The notes beneath the pieces are model-generated. The model saw only the letters and a program-made list of their open reading frames with translations, made no database searches and was not told the origin of the DNA. Source: Oscillibacter sp. (GTDB lineage Bacteria > Bacillota > Clostridia > Oscillospirales > Oscillospiraceae). Taken from it: a stretch of DNA of 60,896 nt. The position numbers and the translations under genes are program-made. Location of the stretch: positions 1-60,896 of the forward strand of contig JAAVHC010000043.1 of assembly GCA_014799925.1 (NCBI GenBank), written 5' to 3'. Below are positions 42,248 through 51,100 of the stretch, in pieces (position 1 is the first letter of the stretch; each line of letters starts with the position of its first letter).

Positions 42248-43074
42248 CTTTCTTTTGCCAGCAGGCTCTCAATGTTCTTCCAGGCAATTTTTTCGATTTC
42301 CTCGTCCGTGAAGTCCATCTGATCCAGGATCTGAAAATAAGCGTCATACGCCCCGTCCGGAAAATCCGTGCCGAAGATCAGTCTCTCCGGCCCGAAGGCC
42401 CGCAGAATCCGGTTGGTCTGCTCGATACCGTACAGGGCAGCCAGCTTGGGCAGGATATAGGACATGTCCGCCCAGGTACACCCGGACACCGCGTCCTGCC
42501 ACTTCATCCCGCCCAGGTGGGCGGTAATGACATCCAGGTCCGGGAACACCTGAATCATCCGGTTGATCTTGTCCGGGGCGCAGTTGTCGTGGAATCCCAG
42601 ACGGCAGGGGTTGGCGTGGAACATCACCGGGACCCCCAACTCCGCCGCCTTCCGCAGCACCGGCACCAGCCGCAGGTCGTCCGCGTCCATGTGCAGGTTG
42701 GTGGGATGAAGCTTCAGCCCGGAAAGGCCGTACTCCTTCACCGCGTCCTCCAGAATCCAGGGAGTCTGTTCGATGAAGTACGCCCCGCTGGCGGTCACGT
42801 CGGCAAAGGCACGGAACCGGTCCGGGTATTTCCGGACCAGTCCGCCCAGAAAGCGGTTGGTCTCGTCCGGGTCCTGGTAGTACAGATACGGGTCGTTGAC
42901 GGGCAGCAGCAGGGCCTTCTCAATGTGATACCGGTCCATCCGCCGCAGATAGTCCTCCACGCCGCACCGGGACCAGGGGGCGTCCGGCCCCTCATTGGTC
43001 AGAAACTGCGCCGCCCGCTCGTCGGGCAGGACATGGACATGGGCGTCAAATTTTTTATGGTTCAGCCAGCTCAT
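42244..43074 (-). CDS. Amidohydrolase-family protein (ACMSD-like TIM barrel)
   Basis: The protein has 276 residues. Metal-binding HVH lies in KFDAHVHVLPD (residues 12-14). LSGLKLHPTNLHMDADD, PVMFHANPC and DVITAHLGG give the barrel His residues, and IFGTDFPDGAYD carries the final Asp near 246. This arrangement fits the amidohydrolase_2 group of decarboxylases and hydrolases; the substrate is unknown. GGAGGACTAT precedes the ATG. It is translationally coupled to the TraX-like gene. Confidence 0.87.
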   Translation of the reverse strand: MSWLNHKKFDAHVHVLPDERAAQFLTNEGPDAPWSRCGVEDYLRRMDRYHIEKALLLPVNDPYLYYQDPDETNRFLGGLVRKYPDRFRAFADVTASGAYFIEQTPWILEDAVKEYGLSGLKLHPTNLHMDADDLRLVPVLRKAAELGVPVMFHANPCRLGFHDNCAPDKINRMIQVFPDLDVITAHLGGMKWQDAVSGCTWADMSYILPKLAALYGIEQTNRILRAFGPERLIFGTDFPDGAYDAYFQILDQMDFTDEEIEKIAWKNIESLLAKER

Positions 43075-43105
43075 ATAGTCCTCCGCATCTTGGGCAAAAT
43101 TAAGC

Positions 43106-43139
43106 AGAAAAAGACTGCTTCGTTACCGAAACAGTCTTT
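43106..43139 (-). terminator. Terminator of the HPr gene
   Basis: AAAGACTG and CAGTCTTT pair (43110-43117 with 43132-43139), with extra TTCG/CGAA pairing in the loop, and T residues follow on the minus strand. It ends 21 bp past the HPr stop. Confidence 0.85.
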
Positions 43140-43160
43140 CACCCGCTGTGTATAACGTCT

Positions 43161-43427
43161 TTAGTCGCCGAATTCGCCGGAGCGAACCAGCTCAGCCAGG
43201 GCCTCGACAGCCTCCTTCTCATCGGAACCGTCAGCGATCAGGGTAATGGTGGTACCCTTGACGATGCCCAGAGACAGGACACCCAGCAGGCTCTTGGCGT
43301 TGACCCGGCGCTCATCCTTCTCAACCCAGATGCCGCTCTTGAACTCGTTGGCCTTGCGGATGAAGTAGGTGGCGGGTCTCGCGTGCAGACCGACTTCGTT
43401 ATTAATAGTGACTTCCTGCGTATACAT
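43161..43427 (-). CDS. ptsH: HPr phosphocarrier protein
   Basis: The protein has 88 residues. The active-site His15 sits in VGLHARPAT and the regulatory Ser46 in NAKSLLGVLSLG, as in Gram-positive HPr, so it can serve both sugar phosphotransfer and HPr kinase-dependent carbon catabolite control. The presence of His15 argues against Crh, which lacks it. It is a single gene with its own promoter and terminator; no enzyme I gene lies nearby. Confidence 0.95.
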   Translation of the reverse strand: MYTQEVTINNEVGLHARPATYFIRKANEFKSGIWVEKDERRVNAKSLLGVLSLGIVKGTTITLIADGSDEKEAVEALAELVRSGEFGD

Positions 43428-43755
43428 AGACCTATTATCTCCTCTTCAATCTCAAACTCCACATACTGAATGACCGCCCACGCCGTCTCCCGGCGTAAGG
43501 CAACAGCCGGCAGTCCCGACCGCGCTTTTTGGATACCCCTATGTTATCAAATTTCTCTTTGTCCGTCAACGGCACATTCCACAAATTTATTTGTCCACTA
43601 AGGAGCTTTGCACGCCGTTTTGTGGGAAAATTTACGAAAATGAACCTTTTCCGGCTTCCCGGAGGCACGACTTGCCATTTGCGGCATGCATTCCCGGAAG
43701 CTGTCCGCCCTATGCCGTCCTTCCTTCAGCTTATGCCGGAGGGCCGCCGGAGTTG
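43428..43755. other. Intergenic region between HPr and mutS2
   Basis: It carries the HPr promoter (described separately) and a ~110-nt HPr leader. The stretch 43570-43755, just after the mutS2 stop, shows no gene and no clear terminator. Confidence 0.5.
43541..43569 (-). promoter_or_regulatory. Promoter of the HPr gene
   Basis: On the minus strand the boxes are TTGACG (43564-43569) and TAACAT (43541-43546) with a 17-bp spacer, about 110 bp before the start codon. Confidence 0.65.
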
Positions 43756-46140
43756 TTACTGCTTCAGTTCCACCACGGTGACGCCGTCCTCGCCCTCGCC
43801 GTACCGGCCCAGGCGGAAGGATTTCACCGCGCTGTGGCGCTTGAGCTGCTGATGGACCGCCTTCCGCAGCGCGCCGGTGCCCTTGCCGTGGATGATGGTC
43901 ACGATGTTCAGCTTCCCCATGACGGCGTTGTCTATAAACCGCTCCACCTGCAGATCCGCCTCGTCGGTCATGAGGCCCCGGATATCCAGCTCGTTCACCG
44001 CCGCCCTGGCTCCCGCCAGGCGGACGGTGGCCGCGGCCCGCTTTTTGGCCTCCCGCTTCGCCAGCGTCTCGGCGTCCTCGATGAGCCGGACCTCCGCAGC
44101 CTTGACGGTCAGTTTCATATTCCCCGCCAGGAGCTGGAGCTTCTCCCCGTTCACGGCGGTGACCACCGCCTGCTTCCGGGTGCCGCCCAGTTCCACCAGG
44201 TCGCCCTCACGGATGGGACGGCTGGGGGCGGGGATGGGCTCCTTCTCCACCTCGAAGTGGAGCTCCTCCTCCAGCTGGTTCAGCTTCCCCCGGATGGCGG
44301 CCTTCGCGTCGTTGACGTTCTGCCAGCTGGCGGCCTTCTCCTGTTCCTTCCGCAGCTGGGCCAGCTCCTCGAAGATGGCGTCCGCCTGGGCCCTCGCCTC
44401 CCGGACGATGCGCCGGGCCTCGGCCTCGCCCCGCGTGCGGGCGTTCTCCTTGGCCCGCTCCATCTGCTCCCGGAACTCGTGGGCCCGCTTGGCGTCGGAT
44501 TCCCGCTGGAGGCGGAGGCGTTCCGCCTCGGTCTGGTCCTTCTCCAGCCGCTGGCGCTTCTCTTCCAGCTGGGTCAGCACGTCCTCAAACCGGATGGACT
44601 CGCTGTCCATCTGGGCCTTGGCGGTCTCGATGACGGCGCTGTCCAGTCCTAGCCGCTGGGAAATGGCGAAAGCGTTGGACTTGCCCGGGATGCCGATGAG
44701 CAGCTTGTACGTAGGCCGAAGGGTCTCCACATCGAACTCGCAGCTGGCGTTTTCCACCCCCGCCGTGGTCATGGCAAAGGTCTTCAGCTCGGCGTAGTGG
44801 GTGGTGGCGGCGATTTTGCCGCCCTTGTCCCGGACGTGCTGGATAATGGCGATGGCCAGGGCCGCGCCCTCGATGGGGTCGGTGCCCGCCCCCAGCTCGT
44901 CGAAGAGAATAAGGCTGTGGCCGTCCGCCTCGTCCAGGATCTTCACAATATTCACCATGTGGGCGGAGAACGTCGATAAGCTCTGCTCGATGCTCTGCTC
45001 GTCGCCGATGTCCGCCAGCACCCGGTCAAAGACGCTGACCGCGCTGCGGTCGTCCGCCGGGATGTGAAGGCCGCACTGGGCCATGAGGGTCAGCAGGCCC
45101 AGGGTTTTCAGACTGACGGTCTTTCCGCCGGTGTTGGGGCCGGTGATGACCAGGGTGTCAAATTTCTGCCCCAGCTCGATGGTGATGGGCACGGCCCTGC
45201 CGGTGTCCAGCAGGGGATGCCGGGCGTGGCGCAGGCAGACGCTGCCGTTGCGTCGGATCTCCGGCCTGGTGGCGTTCATCTTATAGCTCAGCTGGCCCCG
45301 CGCGAAAATCAGGTCCAGCCGCACCAGCATGTCGTAATCCGACAGAATGTCATTGTGGCACCCCGCCGCCTCGGCGGACAGGGCCCGGAGGATGCGCTCG
45401 ATCTCCTTCTTCTCCTTGGCCTCCAGCTCCTTCAGCTCGTTGTTGGCCTGGACCACCCCCATGGGCTCCACGAAGATGGTGGCCCCGCTAGAGGAAACGT
45501 CGTGGACCAGTCCCGGCATGCTGCCCCGGAACTCCGCCTTCACGGGCACCACGAACCGCCCGTCCCGCTGGGTGATGATGGCCTCCTGGAGCACCTTGCT
45601 GTAGCTCTGGGAGGAGATGATTTTTTGCAGGATCTGCCGTCCTTTGGAGGCGGCCACCCGGATGTGCCGCCGGATGTCCGCCAGCTCAGGGCTGGCGTTG
45701 TCGGCAATGACGTCCTCCTCCAGGATGGAGGTGAATATCTTCTCCTCCAGGAACCGGTTGCCCCGCAGGGCGCAGAAGAACACGTCGATGGCGGTCTTCT
45801 GCCCGCCGTCATTGAAGTAGTCCCGCACCCGCCGGGCGCACCGCAGCACCCCGGCGATGTCCAGCAGCTCGCGGGTGTTCAGCGCGCCGCCGTGGTCCGC
45901 CCGGTACAGGCTCTCCGCCACCGGCTTGATGCCGGAGAAGGCGGGGGAGCCCTTCAGGCCGATCATGCTCCGTGCCGCGTCGGTCTCGTCCTGGAGGCGG
46001 CGCACGTCGTCCACGTCCGTCTGGGGGACGATGGCAAGGGCCTTTTCCCGGGATTCCGCGCTGTTGGTCTGCTCCGCCAGCATGTTCAGAACTGCCGGAA
46101 GCTCTAATGTCCGTATGGATTTGTCAAATAGTTCGCTCAT
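43756..46140 (-). CDS. mutS2: Endonuclease MutS2
   Basis: The protein has 794 residues. The MutS-type ATPase has Walker A GPNTGGKTVS near 335, Walker B LILFDELGAGTDP near 412 and ATTHYAELK near 445. A long coiled coil (about 510-630) follows, and the last ~75 residues are the Smr domain (LDIRGLMTDEADLQVERF ... IIHGKGTGALR). MutS2 acts on recombination intermediates and, in Bacillus, on collided ribosomes; the Smr HGxGxG motif and the N-terminal LDIRG motif are both intact. GGAG precedes the ATG. It follows recO by 93 bp. Confidence 0.96.
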   Translation of the reverse strand: MSELFDKSIRTLELPAVLNMLAEQTNSAESREKALAIVPQTDVDDVRRLQDETDAARSMIGLKGSPAFSGIKPVAESLYRADHGGALNTRELLDIAGVLRCARRVRDYFNDGGQKTAIDVFFCALRGNRFLEEKIFTSILEEDVIADNASPELADIRRHIRVAASKGRQILQKIISSQSYSKVLQEAIITQRDGRFVVPVKAEFRGSMPGLVHDVSSSGATIFVEPMGVVQANNELKELEAKEKKEIERILRALSAEAAGCHNDILSDYDMLVRLDLIFARGQLSYKMNATRPEIRRNGSVCLRHARHPLLDTGRAVPITIELGQKFDTLVITGPNTGGKTVSLKTLGLLTLMAQCGLHIPADDRSAVSVFDRVLADIGDEQSIEQSLSTFSAHMVNIVKILDEADGHSLILFDELGAGTDPIEGAALAIAIIQHVRDKGGKIAATTHYAELKTFAMTTAGVENASCEFDVETLRPTYKLLIGIPGKSNAFAISQRLGLDSAVIETAKAQMDSESIRFEDVLTQLEEKRQRLEKDQTEAERLRLQRESDAKRAHEFREQMERAKENARTRGEAEARRIVREARAQADAIFEELAQLRKEQEKAASWQNVNDAKAAIRGKLNQLEEELHFEVEKEPIPAPSRPIREGDLVELGGTRKQAVVTAVNGEKLQLLAGNMKLTVKAAEVRLIEDAETLAKREAKKRAAATVRLAGARAAVNELDIRGLMTDEADLQVERFIDNAVMGKLNIVTIIHGKGTGALRKAVHQQLKRHSAVKSFRLGRYGEGEDGVTVVELKQ

Positions 46141-46233
46141 AATTTTTTCTCCAAATTGGGCCTGTCATTTGTTGGCCGTCGTTTTCGCATAATAAAATGG
46201 TCGCTTCACCGTCCTGCGTTCCCATTCATTCAA

Positions 46234-47040
46234 TCATCCCTCTGCCCCCTGAATTTGAAGCCCCTTATAAAAATCCAGCGTCCCGAACCCTCTTTCCAGC
46301 GTGGCGTGGACGTAGGCCTCACTGGCGTCCCCCAGCCGTTTCAGATCCTCCGCCGCCAGAGAGAAGCTGTAAAGCCGCTTTGCCTCCCCGTAGAGCACAT
46401 GCCGCAGCGCAGCCAGAGCTCCGGAAGACAAGGGCATGGACAGACCGCGGGCAGACCAGCGGTCTGCCGGACCAGCCGCTGCCGCCCGCGGCGGTCCACC
46501 GCATTTCCCGCAGCAGACCACGCCCTCCCGCAGGTCCAGCATCGGATTCTCCGGCTCCGGACTGCCGCAGCAGGCGCAGGCGTCCGCCAGGGGCTCAAAG
46601 CCGGTGAGACTCATCAGCTTCAGCTCGAAGGCCGCCTTTACCAGCGCCTGGGGCTTCTTCAGCGTCCCCAGGGCGTACAGAGCGTTGAGCAGCAGAGACA
46701 GCACCTCCCCGCTCTCCGTATCCTCCAGCGCCACCGCCTCCGTCAGCTCCGCGAAGTAACTGGCCAGGCTCAGCAGCCCGACGTCCCTCCGTACCCCGTC
46801 AAACAGCTCGATGGTGTTCCCCTCGCTGAGATACTGCCACCCGCGGCTCTCGCTGAGGGTAAACTCGGCATAGACCAGCAGCTGGGTGCAGGCGGTGACC
46901 CGGCTTTTCCGGCTCCTGGCCCCTTTCGCCACCACCGGCAGCTTCCCGCCGGGGGTCAGGATGGTCAATATCCTGTCGCTTTCCTTGGTGTCCACCGCCC
47001 GCAGGACGATGCCCTTTACCACGGTCCGTTCTCTTGCCAT
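46234..47040 (-). CDS. recO: DNA repair protein RecO
   Basis: This 268-residue protein helps load RecA in RecFOR repair. The N-terminal OB fold begins TVVKGIVLRAVDTKESDRILTI, and a four-Cys zinc site lies near 147-172 (CACCGSP ... CCGKCG). The start MARERTVVKG is chosen because AGAGGA lies 8 bases upstream; the longer frame adds an unlikely 23 residues. The gene has its usual place after era, although two foreign genes intervene. A 9-bp inverted repeat lies just upstream. Confidence 0.93.
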   Translation of the reverse strand: MARERTVVKGIVLRAVDTKESDRILTILTPGGKLPVVAKGARSRKSRVTACTQLLVYAEFTLSESRGWQYLSEGNTIELFDGVRRDVGLLSLASYFAELTEAVALEDTESGEVLSLLLNALYALGTLKKPQALVKAAFELKLMSLTGFEPLADACACCGSPEPENPMLDLREGVVCCGKCGGPPRAAAAGPADRWSARGLSMPLSSGALAALRHVLYGEAKRLYSFSLAAEDLKRLGDASEAYVHATLERGFGTLDFYKGLQIQGAEG

Positions 47041-47365
47041 ATCGCGTCCTCTTATGTACGACACACGATCTGTGTGTCGTTTTGCTTTGGTCTGTTCCGC
47101 AATTTGCATGCGGGGACGTCACCCATCCGCCTCGGGCGGCTGAACGACCGTCCCCCCGCCTGTCTCGTCCCGCGGGGCGTGACGGGCGCGCAGATAAAAC
47201 TCAGGCCGTCCGGTACTCCAGAACAGGCCCCAATATCCATCCTCCATCGCTTCCATCCTCCCGCCTTATGGTGGGCAGAAGCAGAAGCGGGTATACGTGG
47301 TAAGATTTGTGGTGGTGGGCAGAATTCGGACGCGGGGGCGAGCCGTGCCCGCCGCTCTGCCGCGC
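47041..47365. other. Intergenic region upstream of recO with a palindrome
   Basis: ACGACACAC (47058-47066) and GTGTGTCGT (47072-47080) form a perfect 9-bp inverted repeat directly upstream of the recO ribosome site on the minus strand. It could be a transcript hairpin or an operator. No gene, promoter or terminator is clear in the remaining 280 bp. Confidence 0.4.
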
Positions 47366-47890
47366 TTACGGCCGGATTTCCTCCAGGATCGGGTCCAGAT
47401 ATTTCGGATCGGTCCAGTCGCATGTTTCCTCCCCGGCTTCCATCAGGGCCCTTTCCCAGGGCTCGTATTCGGAAGGCGGCTTCTTTGCCGTCGCCCTGCG
47501 CAGCATCTTACACAGATTCCGGTCAATCGCGTTCATTGCCGCCATATCCCACGCGCCCCGGCAATAGAAGCAGGGGACGGCGGACAGCTTTCCCGTCATG
47601 TTGTGCTCCACGATCTCCCGAAACGCCCTTTCCTCATAGGGCGACGCTCCGGCGCAGAACACGATGAGCTTCTTTCCCGCCAGGGCCTCCAGGTGCTTTT
47701 TCAGGAACGACAGGCCCGCGATCCCCGACGCGTAGATCCCGCCGCCGAGAATAACTGCGTCATATTTTTGAACGTCCGCTATCTTCGCCTTTTTTGTCTC
47801 GATATACGGGAAGCCGGTTCTTTCCGACAGCCATTGCGCGTATTTCCTGGTCGCTCCATATTTGGACTGATAGAGAATGATTCCGTTCAT
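47366..47890 (-). CDS. Flavodoxin-domain protein
   Basis: The protein has 174 residues. MNGIILYQSKYGATRKYAQWL carries the flavodoxin phosphate loop, YDAVILGGGIYASGIAG the second flavin-binding segment, and KLIVFCAGASPYEERAF the third. The family includes HemG-like protoporphyrinogen oxidases and unassigned flavodoxin-like redox proteins. The start is set at 47890 because GGGAAAGG lies upstream; a longer form is possible. It is inserted, with the GNAT gene, between era and recO. Confidence 0.82.
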   Translation of the reverse strand: MNGIILYQSKYGATRKYAQWLSERTGFPYIETKKAKIADVQKYDAVILGGGIYASGIAGLSFLKKHLEALAGKKLIVFCAGASPYEERAFREIVEHNMTGKLSAVPCFYCRGAWDMAAMNAIDRNLCKMLRRATAKKPPSEYEPWERALMEAGEETCDWTDPKYLDPILEEIRP

Positions 47891-47915
47891 ACCGTTTCCC
47901 TTTCCCATCACGGCC

Positions 47916-48464
47916 TCAAAGCTTCTTCACCATAAACAGAAAATCCGCGTAACTCCCGTCCCGGTACTTGAAGGCGCGGGGGATGGTCCCCGTGACCTCG
48001 AAGCCCAGCTTCTGGTACAGCCCCACCGCCGGGGCGTTGGTGGAAACCACGTCCAGCTCCGCCTGCTCATATCCGGCGGACCTGGCGCCGGCCAGAATCT
48101 CGCTCATCAGCGCCGTCCCGACGCCCATGCCCCAGGACTCCCGGTACAGGGATATCCCCACATTGCACCGATGCCGCATCCGGACCCGCTCCGACTTGGG
48201 GGCAAAGGAGCAGCTTCCCGCGAACACGCCGTCCACAAACGCAAGCAGGTGCAGGGCGCGGGGATCCTCCCGGTTTCTCCGGATAAACTCCACTTCTTCC
48301 TCCACGCTGGTCCGGACCTCCTCCGGCTCCCGGATCATGTAGGGCGTCTCGGCGGAGGTGGCCTTCAGATAGTCCAGCAGCATCTCCGCGTCGCCTTCCT
48401 CCGCAAGGCGGAGGAGGTAGGTCCTGCCGTTTTTCAGCAGGACCATCTTTTCCCGATCATTCAT
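47916..48464 (-). CDS. GNAT-family N-acetyltransferase
   Basis: The protein has 182 residues with a GNAT fold. The acetyl-CoA loop region is NVGISLYRESWGMGVGTALM (Q/R-x-x-G-x-G/A-like, near 118-135), followed by ELDVVSTNAPAVGLYQKLGFEVTG, the typical strand 5 and alpha 4. It is similar to ribosomal-protein or small-molecule acetyltransferases; the substrate is unknown. It lies 20 bp after era and 25 bp before the flavodoxin gene. Confidence 0.85.
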   Translation of the reverse strand: MNDREKMVLLKNGRTYLLRLAEEGDAEMLLDYLKATSAETPYMIREPEEVRTSVEEEVEFIRRNREDPRALHLLAFVDGVFAGSCSFAPKSERVRMRHRCNVGISLYRESWGMGVGTALMSEILAGARSAGYEQAELDVVSTNAPAVGLYQKLGFEVTGTIPRAFKYRDGSYADFLFMVKKL

Positions 48465-48484
48465 TGTATTTTCAGTCTCTTTCT

Positions 48485-49381
48485 CTACTGTTCGTCATAC
48501 CCGAAGGAGCGGATATAGTTGATGTTATCCCGCCAGTTCTCCTTTACCTTCACCCAGGTTTCCATATAAACCCTGGTTCCCATAAACCGCTCGATGTCTT
48601 CCCGTGCGTGGGAGGCGATTTTTTTCAGCATGGCTCCGTTTTTGCCGATGATGATGCCCTTGTGGCTGGCTTTCTCACAGTAGATGGTCACATCCAGGTC
48701 AATCATCCCGTTATCTCTTTCCGAGAACTTCGTCACCTCGATGGCCGTTCCGTGGGGAACTTCCTTGTCCAGGTTCCGCAGCAGCTTCTCCCGGACGATC
48801 TCCGCCACCACCTGCCGCTCCGGCTGGTCGGAGGTTTCCCCATCGGGAAACAGCTGGGGGCCCTCCACAGCATACCTGGACAGCTGCTCCATCAGTTCCT
48901 CCAGTCCGTCCTTTTCCTGGGCGGAGACGGGGATGATGGCGTCGAACTGGTGGACCTTGCTGTAGACCGCCATGACCTCCAGCAGCTGGGCCTTCTCCAC
49001 GGTGTCGATCTTGTTGATGACCAGCACGGCGGGCAGGCGCTCCTCCTCAATGCGGTCGATGAGGGCCCGCTCCGGGGTCCCCACATTGGCGATGGGCTCC
49101 ACCATCAGGCACACCCCGTCCACGTCCGCCACGGACTGCCTGACCACGTTCACCATGTAGTCCCCCAGCCGGGTCCGGGCCTTGTGGAAGCCGGGCGTGT
49201 CCATGAGGACGAACTGGGTGTCCCCCCGGTTCACCACGCCGCAGATGCGGTTGCGGGTGGTCTGGGGCTTGGGGGAGACGATGGCGATCTTCTCGCCCAC
49301 CAGGGCGTTGGTCAGGGTGGACTTGCCCACGTTGGGCCGGCCCGCGATGGTAATCATCGCTGTTTTCTTGATGTCGTTCAT
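48485..49381 (-). CDS. era: GTPase Era
   Basis: This 298-residue ribosome-assembly GTPase acts on the 30S subunit. P-loop GRPNVGKST is at 13-21, the switch I Thr is in PKPQTTRNRI, G3 is DTPGFHKA and G4 is NKID near 126. The KH domain at the C-terminus reads IIIGKNGAMLKKIASHARED and binds the 3' end of 16S rRNA. It follows ybeY by 128 bp in the conserved cluster. Confidence 0.97.
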   Translation of the reverse strand: MNDIKKTAMITIAGRPNVGKSTLTNALVGEKIAIVSPKPQTTRNRICGVVNRGDTQFVLMDTPGFHKARTRLGDYMVNVVRQSVADVDGVCLMVEPIANVGTPERALIDRIEEERLPAVLVINKIDTVEKAQLLEVMAVYSKVHQFDAIIPVSAQEKDGLEELMEQLSRYAVEGPQLFPDGETSDQPERQVVAEIVREKLLRNLDKEVPHGTAIEVTKFSERDNGMIDLDVTIYCEKASHKGIIIGKNGAMLKKIASHAREDIERFMGTRVYMETWVKVKENWRDNINYIRSFGYDEQ

Positions 49382-49509
49382 TCAGGTAATCCTCAACTTT
49401 CTTATTTTTCCGGCATTGAGCGATTCTGCCGGGATTATTGCTGCCGCTGCCCGCGGCAAAGGCGTGCCGGAACCAATGGTTCTGGACTCCTTCGCAGTAC
49501 GCGGAAGTT

Positions 49510-50001
49510 CTACCGTTCCAGTCCCAGCTCCGCCATAACGGCGTCCTCTCTAGCCCGCATCCGCGCCTTTTGCGGTCCCTCGTCCAGATGGTCGTAGCCC
49601 AGCAGATGCAGTACCGAATGCACCGCCAGATACGCCAGCTCCCGCCGGCTGGAGTGCCCGTACTCCCTGGCCTGGGCCTGGACCCGCTCCAGGGAGATCA
49701 CCATGTCCCCCAGAGGCACCAGCCCCGTGGCCGGGTCCGCGTCCTCCCCGCCGGGAAGCTCCCCCGGCGTCAGCTCGAAGGCCGGGAAGCTCAGCACGTC
49801 CGTGGGCCTGTCCACGCCCCGCTGCTCAAGATTGATCTGATGGATGGTCTCATCATTGGTCACGGACACGTCCACCTCGCAGGGGAAATCCACCCCCTCC
49901 AGCCCCAGGGCGGTCCGGATGGCCTTGCGGATGAGGGCGCGTTTCCTCTCATCCACCCCCGGCACGTCCGCCGTCACGGGGATATAATGCCGCTTCGCCA
50001 T
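49510..50001 (-). CDS. ybeY: Endoribonuclease YbeY
   Basis: This 163-residue rRNA maturation and quality-control nuclease has the zinc site HSVLHLLGYDH (H-x3-H-x5-H) near 122-132, preceded by DVLSFP and GDMVIS blocks typical of the family. It starts 3 bp after the phoH stop and is translated from a ribosome site inside phoH. The family length is normal. Confidence 0.96.
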   Translation of the reverse strand: MAKRHYIPVTADVPGVDERKRALIRKAIRTALGLEGVDFPCEVDVSVTNDETIHQINLEQRGVDRPTDVLSFPAFELTPGELPGGEDADPATGLVPLGDMVISLERVQAQAREYGHSSRRELAYLAVHSVLHLLGYDHLDEGPQKARMRAREDAVMAELGLER

Positions 50002-50004
50002 GTT

Positions 50005-50976
50005 CTATCTCTTCTTTCCTTTATTGCTGTTATTGTAGTAATCGTCATAAGCCTTGATGATCCGCTGGACCATCACATGGCGCACCACGTCCTGGTCCGT
50101 CAGCTCGCGGATGCCGATGCCCTCCACATTCTTCAGCACCCGCACGGCCTCCTTCAGTCCGGAGGTCTTGTCCGCCGGAAGGTCGATCTGGGTCACGTCG
50201 CCGGTGATGACCACCTTGGACCCGAAGCCCATGCGGGTGAGGAACATCTTCATCTGCTCCCGGCTGGTGTTCTGGGCCTCGTCCAGGATGATGAAGCTGT
50301 CGTCCAGCGTCCGCCCGCGCATATAGGCCAGGGGGGCCACCTCGATGTTCCCCCGCTCCAGATACTTCTGGTACGTCTCCGCCCCCAGCATGTCAAAGAG
50401 GGCGTCGTACAGGGGCCGCAGGTAGGGGTCCACCTTGCTCTGCAAATCCCCCGGCAGGAACCCCAGCCGCTCCCCCGCCTCCACGGCTGGCCGGGTGAGG
50501 ATGATGCGGTTGACCTGCTTGTCCCGGAAAGCCGCCACGGCGGCGGCTACCGCCAGGTACGTCTTGCCCGTACCGGCGGGGCCAACGCCGATGGTGACGG
50601 TATTTTTCTGCACCGACTCGATATATTTCTTCTGCCCGATGGTCTTGGCCTTCACGGGCCGGCCCTTGGAGGTGATGCAGATGACGTCCGCCGTCAGCTC
50701 GGCGGCCTTGTCGGCCTGGCCGGAGCGGGCCAGGCCGATGACGTACCGCACGGTCTGCTGTCCGATGTTCTCCCCGCGGCTGGCCAGGGTCAGCAGGGCG
50801 TGGATGGCCTTGGAAGCCAGCATGGTGTCCTCCGGCTCCCCGGCGATGCGCAGCTCGCCCTCCCGGTTGGTGACCACCACGTGAAATTCCGACTCAATGA
50901 GCCGGATGTTCTCGTCGAAGGAGCCGAAAATGCTGGCGGCCTCCTCCAGACGCTCAATTTCTATCCTTTGTTCCAT
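50005..50976 (-). CDS. phoH: PhoH-family ATPase
   Basis: The protein has 323 residues. Walker A is GPAGTGKTYLA near 133, Walker B is FIILDEAQNTS near 225, and the PhoH signature LTRPAVEAGERLGFLPGDL follows the P-loop. It is an RNA-linked NTPase encoded beside ybeY in most Firmicutes. CAGGAG lies ahead of the ATG. Confidence 0.95.
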   Translation of the reverse strand: MEQRIEIERLEEAASIFGSFDENIRLIESEFHVVVTNREGELRIAGEPEDTMLASKAIHALLTLASRGENIGQQTVRYVIGLARSGQADKAAELTADVICITSKGRPVKAKTIGQKKYIESVQKNTVTIGVGPAGTGKTYLAVAAAVAAFRDKQVNRIILTRPAVEAGERLGFLPGDLQSKVDPYLRPLYDALFDMLGAETYQKYLERGNIEVAPLAYMRGRTLDDSFIILDEAQNTSREQMKMFLTRMGFGSKVVITGDVTQIDLPADKTSGLKEAVRVLKNVEGIGIRELTDQDVVRHVMVQRIIKAYDDYYNNSNKGKKR

Positions 50977-51100
50977 TGAAAATGTCTCCTGTATCGCAAT
51001 TTTTATATCATTTATACCATCCCGCCCGGGCGAGCACTCAACAACCAGGGACCGTCATTGGGCCGCGCCCATCGGCCGGTCCCGGCAGCGGCGCCGCGCG

